Below are positions 1 through 5,013 of a stretch of 5,013 nucleotides of DNA, one piece after another. The stretch is from an uncultured Duncaniella sp. GTDB taxonomy: Bacteria > Bacteroidota > Bacteroidia > Bacteroidales > Muribaculaceae. Each line of letters opens with the position of its first letter. Position 1 is the first letter of the stretch. Made by a program: the position numbers and the translations under genes. The stretch is from contig CAJTMJ010000082.1 of assembly GCA_910577335.1 (NCBI GenBank), positions 1 through 5,013 on the forward strand, written 5' to 3'. The notes beneath the pieces are model-generated. The model was given only the letters and a program-made list of their open reading frames with translations. It was not told the origin of the DNA and ran no database searches.

Positions 1-2
1 GC

Positions 3-467
3 GACGAATCCCCGATGCTTGTCAAACTGATTATGAAGAGCATCTACAAGCAGAACAAGCGCGAGATAAAGCATATCGGCTCAAAGCGTTTCGGAGTGCA
101 GTTCCTTCTGAAATCCATCTATACCAACAACGGGCTTCTCTATTTCCATACGGAACTGAAGAACACAAGCAATATCGTTTTTGATATTGATTATGTCAGC
201 TTCAAGATTGTGGATAAGAAGGTTATCAAGCGAACTGCCATGCAGGAGCAGGTTCTCGAACCGCTCCGCGCCCAAAACTATGTGACGGTGGTACACGGCA
301 AGCAGTCGGAGCGCACGGTCTTCGCTTTGGAGAAATTTACTATCCCTGACGATAAGCAGCTCGTTATCGAGGTCGTCGAGAAAGAAGGCGGTCGCCATCA
401 GTCCTTTGTGGTCGATAACGAGGATATTGTGAGAGCCAACGTAATTGACGAATTAAGCATACAGTAA
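3..467 (+). CDS. traN: Conjugative transposon protein TraN, C-terminal part (DUF4138 family), 5' truncated by window edge
   Basis: The reading frame is open from the window edge (codons from base 3 read DESPML...), so the ATG at 15 is most likely an internal Met and not the start. About 154 residues are present, roughly the C-terminal half of a protein that is usually near 300 residues. The visible part is rich in predicted beta strands (FGVQFLLKSIY, GLLYFHTELKN, IDYVSFKIVDKK, QLVIEVVEKEG), as expected for the C-terminal beta domain of TraN. I recognise the family from the segments HIGSKRFGVQF and TELKNTSNI...DYVSFKIVDKKV, and from its place directly before traO. In CTnDOT-type elements TraN is a periplasmic or outer-membrane-associated part of the mating channel, often compared with VirB9; that role is family knowledge. 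The signal peptide would lie upstream and is not visible. Only 3 nt separate its stop from traO. Confidence 0.88.
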   Translation, partial: DESPMLVKLIMKSIYKQNKREIKHIGSKRFGVQFLLKSIYTNNGLLYFHTELKNTSNIVFDIDYVSFKIVDKKVIKRTAMQEQVLEPLRAQNYVTVVHGKQSERTVFALEKFTIPDDKQLVIEVVEKEGGRHQSFVVDNEDIVRANVIDELSIQ

Positions 468-470
468 CCT

Positions 471-1055
471 ATGAAAAAAGCGATAATGATAATCGCTGCC
501 ATGCTCACCCTCTTCGGAGGGCGGGCAATGGCCCAGCGATGCCTCCCTGGTATGTCAGCCGTGGAAATAAAGGCAAATATGGCAGACGGATTCTATACCG
601 GCAAATCCCGCGACTGCGGTTATGACCTCGGAGTATTCTACTCGGTATTCACAGGTAGTCACGGCAATACATGGTCTTTCGGTGGAGAATATCTCCAGAC
701 CTTCAAGCCATACGGCGAGAGGGGTCGTATCCCGGTGGCACAGTTCACTGGCGAGGCAGGATATAATCTCCATATTCTCAGCGACTACTCCATGACATTC
801 CACCTCTACGGCGGCATATCCGCTCTTGCCGGATATGAGACGGTCAACTGGGGTAAGAAAACACTCTCCGACGGCTCGACTTTGCATGACGGCGACAACT
901 TCATATATGGCGGTGCGCTCAACTTGCAGGCGGAGTTTTATCTCTCCGACAAGATAGCCCTGACTGCCAATGTCAAAGGCCGCTTCACTTTCGGGAGCGA
1001 TGTTCAGATATACCACACAACATACGGTGTCGGTATCAAATTCATAATCGAATAG
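471..1055 (+). CDS. traO: Conjugal transfer protein TraO
   Basis: A 194-residue protein with a clear signal peptide: MKK, a hydrophobic core (AIMIIAAMLTLF), and a likely cleavage after AMA at residue 21, leaving mature QRCLPGMSAVEI. The QRCLPxM start of the mature protein, GGEYLQTF..YGERGRIPVAQFTGEAGY (residues 71-98), GGISALAGYETVNWG (114-128) and the C-terminal TYGVGIKFI are the recognisable TraO signature. The mature chain is a run of alternating amphipathic strands rich in Gly and aromatics, ending near Phe191. This resembles a small outer-membrane beta barrel; that is inference from pattern. Cys24 and Cys49 could form a disulfide. The start at 471 is the only one that supplies the signal peptide; it lies 3 nt after the traN stop, with no strong Shine-Dalgarno, as is usual in Bacteroidota. 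The expected role is a part of the envelope-spanning transfer machinery; the biochemical function is not established. Confidence 0.93.
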   Translation: MKKAIMIIAAMLTLFGGRAMAQRCLPGMSAVEIKANMADGFYTGKSRDCGYDLGVFYSVFTGSHGNTWSFGGEYLQTFKPYGERGRIPVAQFTGEAGYNLHILSDYSMTFHLYGGISALAGYETVNWGKKTLSDGSTLHDGDNFIYGGALNLQAEFYLSDKIALTANVKGRFTFGSDVQIYHTTYGVGIKFIIE

Positions 1056-1058
1056 CCT

Positions 1059-1751
1059 ATGCGATACACAAAGAATGACATCAAGAACATCCCGTTGACG
1101 GAGTTCATGACGGCTCTTGGCGAGAAGCCTGTCAAGGCTTTCGGGGACATGAAACTCTATTATGCCCCGCAGCGCGATGACCCGGAGCCGATGCTTGTAG
1201 TCGATACAAATACAAACCGTTGGTATGACCACGCCACTGACCAAAGCGGCGACATCATCGACCTTGCAGCCCTGAAGATGAATCCCAACCTCTACATGGA
1301 TCCTCGTGACTTCATCCTGAAGTATATGAACGAGTATGAGCAGGGGAAGGAACTTTCGGCAATGGCACGGCGGCCGCAGGAGCCTATTACCGTTGGTCTT
1401 GACATAAAGAAAGTGAAACTCACTGACTTTATGAAAGCTTTGGGTCAGGAGCACCCGGTGGCTGCCGACGGCAACCTCCGTATTTACAATGCGCCATACG
1501 ACGATAAGCCCGGGCCGACAATGGTAATCAACACCGAGACAAACCTCTGGCGTGACACCAAGTCAGGCGCATACGGCGGTATCTATGACCTCGCCTATGA
1601 GTTGACCGGCTCTTGCAATATGTCGGAGTTGAATCACTATATTGCAGGGCAAATGTCGGCACTGGGGAAGTCCAACGAGAAAGAGCAGAAGGCAGAGCCT
1701 CCCAAGCTGGAGCAGGAGCCAGATAAACCTAAATGGAAGATGCGCTTATGA
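1059..1751 (+). CDS. Conjugative-element protein with two tandem CHC2-like (zinc-ligand-free) modules, probable primase accessory
   Basis: A 230-residue cytosolic protein without signal peptide or membrane segment. It contains two related modules, residues about 7-92 and 115-199. Each begins DIK and runs through LT(E/D)FM.ALG, a short (K/R)(L/I)Y.AP strand, a V(D/N)T.TN.W.D strand, and a GxI.DLA helix start. The same pattern occurs at the N-terminus of the next gene, traP. It corresponds to the CHC2-type N-terminal domain of DnaG-like primases, but there are no zinc ligands: module 1 has no Cys and module 2 has one (Cys186), outside the expected ligand positions. A Lys/Glu/Pro-rich tail (about 203-230) follows. 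The gene starts 3 nt after traO and overlaps traP by ATGA, so the two products are probably made in concert. I infer an accessory role in template recognition or primase assembly; no catalytic motif is visible. Some annotations may also label this gene traP. Confidence 0.75.
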   Translation: MRYTKNDIKNIPLTEFMTALGEKPVKAFGDMKLYYAPQRDDPEPMLVVDTNTNRWYDHATDQSGDIIDLAALKMNPNLYMDPRDFILKYMNEYEQGKELSAMARRPQEPITVGLDIKKVKLTDFMKALGQEHPVAADGNLRIYNAPYDDKPGPTMVINTETNLWRDTKSGAYGGIYDLAYELTGSCNMSELNHYIAGQMSALGKSNEKEQKAEPPKLEQEPDKPKWKMRL

Positions 1752-2698
1752 ACATCGACGAAATCCGGAAAATCTCGCTTGTTGAGTTTCTGAATCAGTT
1801 GGGTTATCAGCCTACCGGACGCGACAGCAAAGGTCTATGGTTTTACTCCCCATGTCGAAGTGAGCATAAACCATCGTTTCATGTCAATCCCCGAAAAGGC
1901 GTATGGTTCGATTTTGGGACAGGAGCCGGAGGCGACATCTTCACTCTTGCCGGAGAATTATGCAACTCCACCGACTTCATCAGACAGGCGGAGTTCATCG
2001 CCGAAAAGATGCAGATACCTATTGCAAAGACCTACAAGCCTGAGCCGTTCATCGAGCATCCGACCTTTGAGGACGTGAAAGTCTCAAAACTGGAATCGCC
2101 AGCATTGCTGAAATATCTCGCTGACAGAGGTATTCCCCGGAACATTGCCCAGCGGTGGTGTGTGCAGGTAGATTACCGACTTCACGGCAAAGATTATTAT
2201 GCAATCGGTTTCGAGAACAACGCACATGGTTTTGAGCTTCGCAACTCCTTCTACAAGGGGTCATACCCGCCCAAGCACATAACCCACATCGCCGATGGTA
2301 ACACCCGGTGCAACGTGTTTGAAGGCTTCATTGACTTCCTTTCAGCGGAACGCCTCGGACTCAATGACGGTTCCGACTCGGTTGTTCTCAACTCCGTTGC
2401 CAATGTCGGCAAAGCCCTGACCATCTTCCCGGACTATTCCGTAATCGCCTGTTACCTCGATAACGACGAGGCTGGACGATCCGCCCTTGCCAGACTCCGC
2501 CGCGAATTGGGCGACAAGGTAATGGATAAGTCTGCTCTCTATCCCGACTACAAGGATCTAAATGACTTCTTGTGCCAGCGAGTGCAGAGCCAAGCCAAAG
2601 GCTTGAGCTATGCCGAGCGCAGCCAAGAATGGCGTGAAACGCAATATCTTGTGGCTACCCAACCCAAAATATCAAACAACTCAAAATTAAAACTCTGA
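1748..2698 (+). CDS. traP: TraP: CHC2-like/Toprim DNA primase of conjugative transposon
   Basis: A 316-residue primase-like protein. The N-terminal module (residues about 5-88) has the primase zinc-ribbon pattern YSPxRxExxPSF.V...W.DFG.G.GGDI, but the positions normally held by CPxH and CxxC read SPCR and DFGTG, so the zinc ligands are lost. A linker region follows (about 115-185: LLKYLADRGIP..., YYAIGFEN..., FELRN), typical of Toprim proteins in Bacteroidota mobile elements. The Toprim domain has the acidic motif EGFID (Glu192, Asp196), DNDEAG (Asp238, Asp240) and KDLND (269-273). These residues would bind metal and catalyse primer synthesis on transferred single-stranded DNA; that role is family inference. 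I chose the start at 1748 because its ATG overlaps the upstream stop as ATGA and residues MNIDEIRK begin the module; an in-frame ATG at 1733 would add five residues. The last 35 or so residues look like an unconserved extension and contain a palindromic stretch (2588-2609). Confidence 0.9.
   Translation: MNIDEIRKISLVEFLNQLGYQPTGRDSKGLWFYSPCRSEHKPSFHVNPRKGVWFDFGTGAGGDIFTLAGELCNSTDFIRQAEFIAEKMQIPIAKTYKPEPFIEHPTFEDVKVSKLESPALLKYLADRGIPRNIAQRWCVQVDYRLHGKDYYAIGFENNAHGFELRNSFYKGSYPPKHITHIADGNTRCNVFEGFIDFLSAERLGLNDGSDSVVLNSVANVGKALTIFPDYSVIACYLDNDEAGRSALARLRRELGDKVMDKSALYPDYKDLNDFLCQRVQSQAKGLSYAERSQEWRETQYLVATQPKISNNSKLKL
2588..2609. repeat. Inverted repeat (hairpin) inside the 3' end of traP
   Basis: CAAGCC-AAA-GGCTTG (2591-2605) is a perfect 6-bp inverted repeat with a 3-nt loop. 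Allowing one bulged A (2606), it extends by AGC/GCT to a 9-bp stem. The heptamer AGCCAAG of the left arm (2588-2594) recurs at 2621-2627. The structure lies beyond the last Toprim motif, in the part of traP that looks like an extension. It could be a REP-like remnant, an mRNA structure affecting the 3' part of traP, or chance. Confidence 0.4.
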
Positions 2699-2704
2699 AA
2701 AACA

Positions 2705-3232
2705 ATGAATACAATACTGAATAAAATCGGCGCAACCCGCGTCACTCCCGCCCGTTTCTTCGGCTTCTGGGCAATCCTCTTCACTCTCGTTCTCGCTCTC
2801 ACTTCCTGCTCCGACGACCTCGACGTGCAGCAGTCCTATCCGTTCACGGTGGAAGTAATGCCCTACGGCGACAAAATCACCAAGGGCGAGACCGTCGAGC
2901 TGCGCTTCGAGATCAAGCCCGAAGGGAACTACGCCAATACCCTCTACACAATCCGCTACTTCCAGTATGACGGCGAAGGCACTCTCAAACTCGTTGATGG
3001 TCCGGTGCTGGTCAACAACGACCGTGTGCTTCTCGAAAGCAAGACCTTCCGTCTGAACTACACAGCCCAGTCCTTCGACGCCCACAAATTCCTCGTGGTC
3101 ATTCAAGATAACTTCAACTCGACCCCGTGGGAACAGACCTTCGAGTTCAACAGCAAGGACAACGACGACGGCGGCAAGAACCCCGGAATCATAGGCCCGG
3201 TAGTGGGTCCCATTAAACCCATCGGCTTATGA
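2705..3232 (+). CDS. traQ: Conjugal transfer lipoprotein TraQ (DUF3872)
   Basis: A 175-residue lipoprotein. A hydrophobic segment (about 19-31) leads into a lipobox LTSC with lipid-attachment Cys35. The N-terminal stretch before it is long and basic (about 18 residues), but no better internal start is present. After the Cys the sequence SDDLD resembles Bacteroidota lipoprotein export signals, suggesting the outer-membrane outer leaflet. The mature part begins DVQQSYPFTVEVMP, which I recognise as TraQ. It continues as a beta-rich, immunoglobulin-like domain (GETVELRFEIKPEG, TLYTIRYFQYDGEGTLKL, KTFRLNYTAQS, FLVVIQDNF, QTFEF). It ends in an acidic-Gly stretch (KDNDDGGKN) and a hydrophobic Gly/Pro tail (GIIGPVVGPIKPIGL). 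The gene starts 6 nt after traP and overlaps the lysozyme gene by ATGA. In this element class TraQ belongs to the transfer operon; its exact task is unknown. Confidence 0.9.
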   Translation: MNTILNKIGATRVTPARFFGFWAILFTLVLALTSCSDDLDVQQSYPFTVEVMPYGDKITKGETVELRFEIKPEGNYANTLYTIRYFQYDGEGTLKLVDGPVLVNNDRVLLESKTFRLNYTAQSFDAHKFLVVIQDNFNSTPWEQTFEFNSKDNDDGGKNPGIIGPVVGPIKPIGL

Positions 3233-3720
3233 AGAAACTCCTAATATTCCTTATGGCGATAGTGACCCTCGCGGTCACTACGCCAGCCTTCGCCGCCAAG
3301 CGAAGTATAATGGAGTTGCCGCTCTTTGAGCGGGCAGTTCTGATAATCAAAAAGTTTGAGACGCTCCATAAGCCAAAGCACTGGCCTTACGTTGGCTACG
3401 GTCATCAAGTCCAGCCGGGCGAACCTTATCGCCGAGGCTGTCAGCTCACCGAAGCACAGGCAGACGCACTGCTCCGCAAAGACCTCCGGAAGTTCTGTGC
3501 CCTCTACTCTCAATACGGCAAAGATTCAGTTCTTCTCGGCGCACTTGCCTATAACTGCGGTCCCGGTGTCGTCAACAAGTCCACCGTCCTGAAGAAACTG
3601 AAGCGTGGCGACCGCGACATCTTCAAGTCCTACACCTCCCACTGCCGCTACAAAGGCAAGTGGCATAAAGGATTATACACTCGTCGGCTCACTGAAATCG
3701 CCGCCTTGTTTATACCGTAA
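3229..3720 (+). CDS. Secreted GH24-like (phage-type) lysozyme of the transfer operon
   Basis: A 163-residue protein with a signal peptide (MKKLLIFLMAIVTLAV...AFA, cleavage near residue 22-23), so it should act in the periplasm. The phage-lysozyme signatures are KKFE (candidate catalytic Glu44), YVGYGH (54-59), LTEAQADALLRKDL (73-86), LLGALAYNCGPG (102-113), STVLKKLKRGD (118-128) and GLYTRRLTEIAALF (148-161). Compared with the classic E-x8-D-x5-T triad, the stretch from Glu44 to the YGH motif is about five residues shorter. The usual Thr position reads Tyr54 and no Asp lies between, so only the Glu is clearly kept. Genes like this often follow traQ in Bacteroidales conjugative elements and would locally cut peptidoglycan to let the mating channel through; that role is inference from family and context. 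Translation is probably coupled to traQ through the ATGA overlap. The gene is the last of the operon, followed within 7 nt by a terminator. Confidence 0.87.
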   Translation: MKKLLIFLMAIVTLAVTTPAFAAKRSIMELPLFERAVLIIKKFETLHKPKHWPYVGYGHQVQPGEPYRRGCQLTEAQADALLRKDLRKFCALYSQYGKDSVLLGALAYNCGPGVVNKSTVLKKLKRGDRDIFKSYTSHCRYKGKWHKGLYTRRLTEIAALFIP

Positions 3721-3726
3721 AACCAT

Positions 3727-3764
3727 TAACTCCCGAATTAAGTATCTGCCTAATTCGGGAGTTA
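3727..3764. terminator. Bidirectional intrinsic terminator between convergent genes
   Basis: The arm TAACTCCCGAATTA (3727-3740) is perfectly complementary to TAATTCGGGAGTTA (3751-3764), giving a 14-bp stem with a 10-nt loop. On the plus strand TTTTATTAT follows; on the minus strand the stem is followed by a T run (the complement of AAAA at 3719-3722, a few bases beyond). The stop of the lysozyme gene (3720) and the stop of the minus-strand PLD gene (3770) both lie within 7 nt of the stem, so it can end both transcripts. Confidence 0.88.
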
Positions 3765-3769
3765 TTTTA

Positions 3770-4933
3770 TTATGGCTCATATATGAGTGCGTCTAATAAA
3801 GCAACTCGATATGGCCAATATTCCTTACCTTCTTTGGGTGTCTTTATATTGTACCATGATGCTTGGCGGATTGGAACAATAACTAATTCCCAGTAATTAT
3901 CAAGTGTAAGATTGCTTGGCGGAATATTCAAGTATTTAGCTAACAGTCGGCGATTTTTACCATTGACACATAAGAACATATCTGGTCGTTTCATGGCGAG
4001 TAATCTTGTTGCTGTTGCTAAGGGGGCATCCCATTTATCTTTGAAGAAGTTGATATATTTTTTGTATTGTTCAAAAGATATATCACCGTGTGAAGGTATT
4101 AAATCAACGACTTTGGATAATCCTTTGTCATTGTCTTCAATGAGCCTTCCGAAACGATGATTGCGTTTGGTGGTGCCGAAAAAAGCGAAAATACTATTAG
4201 GACCTACAAAGCCAGCAATGTTTTTCCGGTCTTCAGTATCCACATCACTGTAACTTTTATTCACTTTGAATATTGATTGTATTTCTGTTAAGACATCAAT
4301 GCAAGTCTTGATTCTATCCATCTTACGAAGTAAAGCACAATATTCATCCCAAGGCATTAGAGTAAGTTCTGACGAATCGAAGTCTCGCTTTTTCGTTTTC
4401 ACAATAGATCCGAGACTCTCTCGCTTGCCCATCTGTCGGGTATAACAATCTTCATAGTCCCCAAGCATTTCATCAGTAAACTGGAGAGCATTCTTATATG
4501 CTCTATCAATTCGTTGTATTAGAGATTTGTAGATATTCTTGCCCTTTTCATCCGCATCAGAAATGATAACATTACATTCGGAATTATTTTCAAATCCCCC
4601 TTTTGTAAAGTTGGAACTACCAATTATGGCACACCAATCTTTGGCAGAGTTACTGAAAAGATATATCTTATCGTGAAACACACCATGAGTTTCCATGAAG
4701 AAACGAATACTTTCATTGTCAATGAAAGTAGAGATAAACTCTGGATGTGTTTGGTAGAAATGCAATCCTACTATAGCTTTCTTTATTTTAGAAGAGTGTT
4801 TTAGTAAAAGCCTTCCAGCCTTGAAACTCTTTGGAGCACCAGCCCACGCCACACAACAATAGAAATTGTCGTAGTGCGTAATAAGGTCTTCAAATGCCTC
4901 GGTTAGTTCCGATGATTCAGTAATTAACCTCAT
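3770..4933 (-). CDS. Phospholipase D-superfamily nuclease-like protein with unassigned C-terminal region
   Basis: A 387-residue protein without signal peptide. The N-terminal 130 residues form a PLD-like domain: strands FYCCVAWAG (24-32) and IKKAIVGLHF (50-59), then FHDKIYLF with His87 and Lys89, GSSNFTKGG with Ser107 and Asn108, and a conserved acidic position at Glu119 (NNSECNVIIS). There is one motif per chain, so an active enzyme would be a dimer, as in the Nuc and BfiI-type nucleases; that is family knowledge. Residues about 150-387 are not a domain I can name. They include PLATATRLLAMKRPDMFLCV (304-323) and NGKNRRLLAKYLNI (324-337), a pattern I associate with other PLD-domain proteins. 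The ATG at 4933 is the first Met after an in-frame TAA. The gene runs against the tra operon and is AT-richer (a sampled 60-base row is about 37% GC versus about 57% in traQ). I infer transferred cargo, possibly restriction or anti-phage defence; a repair role is an alternative. Confidence 0.8.
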   Translation of the reverse strand: MRLITESSELTEAFEDLITHYDNFYCCVAWAGAPKSFKAGRLLLKHSSKIKKAIVGLHFYQTHPEFISTFIDNESIRFFMETHGVFHDKIYLFSNSAKDWCAIIGSSNFTKGGFENNSECNVIISDADEKGKNIYKSLIQRIDRAYKNALQFTDEMLGDYEDCYTRQMGKRESLGSIVKTKKRDFDSSELTLMPWDEYCALLRKMDRIKTCIDVLTEIQSIFKVNKSYSDVDTEDRKNIAGFVGPNSIFAFFGTTKRNHRFGRLIEDNDKGLSKVVDLIPSHGDISFEQYKKYINFFKDKWDAPLATATRLLAMKRPDMFLCVNGKNRRLLAKYLNIPPSNLTLDNYWELVIVPIRQASWYNIKTPKEGKEYWPYRVALLDALIYEP

Positions 4934-4934
4934 G

Positions 4935-5013
4935 TCAAATATTGATGTATGAGAATGTTACAGTGTATTTATTGACCACATTCCAAACACATTTTCCAAG
5001 ATATGGAGAATCG
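4935..5013 (-). CDS. Possible 3' end of an upstream gene in the same cassette as the PLD gene (partial)
   Basis: Read on the minus strand from the window edge, one frame stays open for 25 codons (beginning DSPYLGKCVWN, ending TFSYINI) and stops with TGA at 4935-4937, one base before the ATG of the PLD gene (TGA-C-ATG). Such spacing is typical of co-transcribed bacterial genes. The evidence is weak because the stretch is only 79 bases and AT-rich, and another frame also stays open for about half of it. No family can be recognised. If it is not coding, these bases are the 5' leader or promoter of the PLD gene; I saw no convincing Bacteroidota -33/-7 pair (TTTG/TAnnTTTG) there. Confidence 0.3.
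   Translation of the reverse strand, partial: DSPYLGKCVWNVVNKYTVTFSYINI

Noticed and set aside
555..1454. A 299-codon open frame on the minus strand antisense to traO and the primase accessory gene
   Set aside because: It lies opposite two confidently identified genes, its translation has no recognisable family or domain pattern, and long antisense frames are common opposite GC-richer coding DNA. No junction or context supports it.
1733..1747. The ATG at 1733 as the traP start
   Set aside because: It would add only MEDAL and overlap the upstream gene by 19 nt. The ATG at 1748 gives the standard ATGA overlap and starts right at the conserved module.
1731..1755. Programmed -1 frameshift fusing the 230-residue protein to TraP
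   Set aside because: No slippery heptamer of the X-XXY-YYZ type is visible before the stop; ATGA reinitiation explains the arrangement more simply.
2687..3106. A 139-codon minus-strand open frame opposite traQ
   Set aside because: It is a shadow of traQ, whose lipobox and family signature are clear; the antisense product has no recognisable feature.
3605..3796. A small plus-strand open frame across the lysozyme end and terminator
   Set aside because: It overlaps the lysozyme gene in another frame, runs through the terminator stem and has low-complexity Ser/Thr/Ala translation typical of a shadow frame.
4934..5013. A Bacteroidota promoter (TTTG -33 / TAnnTTTG -7) for the PLD gene
   Set aside because: On the minus strand AATATTTG and TGTGTTTG each miss the -7 consensus by one base, but neither has a TTTG at the right distance upstream, and the first sits directly against the ATG.

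Overview
The window looks like the 3' end of the tra (mating-apparatus) operon of a Bacteroidales conjugative transposon or ICE of the CTnDOT class, followed by a convergent, AT-richer accessory gene. The host is probably a Bacteroidota gut or oral anaerobe. The reasons are the gene order traN-traO-(primase accessory)-traP-traQ-lysozyme, which is typical of these elements, the lack of clear Shine-Dalgarno sequences, and a lipoprotein whose residues after the Cys (SDDLD) match Bacteroidota surface-export signals. I cannot assign a genus.

Bases 1-3720, plus strand: one tightly packed transcription unit. It holds the C-terminal half of TraN, TraO (a secreted, probably outer-membrane protein), a 230-residue protein made of two cysteine-poor primase-type N-terminal modules, the TraP Toprim primase carrying a third copy of that module, the lipoprotein TraQ, and a secreted GH24-like lysozyme. 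Junctions are 3 nt, 3 nt, a 4-nt ATGA overlap, 6 nt, and a second ATGA overlap, so translation is probably coupled. TraN, TraO and TraQ would belong to the envelope-spanning mating channel. The lysozyme would open peptidoglycan for it, and the primase pair would prime the transferred single strand in the recipient.

Bases 3727-3764: a 14-bp perfect stem with a 10-nt loop and flanking T tracts on both strands. It lies between the convergent lysozyme and PLD genes and should act as a bidirectional terminator.

Bases 3770-5013, minus strand: a phospholipase-D-superfamily (single HxK/N/E motif) nuclease-like gene with an unassigned C-terminal region. It is visibly AT-richer than the tra genes and is probably cargo, possibly a defence gene. 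The 79 bases upstream of its start stay open in one minus-strand frame up to a TGA one base before its ATG. It may therefore be the second gene of a cassette whose first gene lies mostly outside the window.
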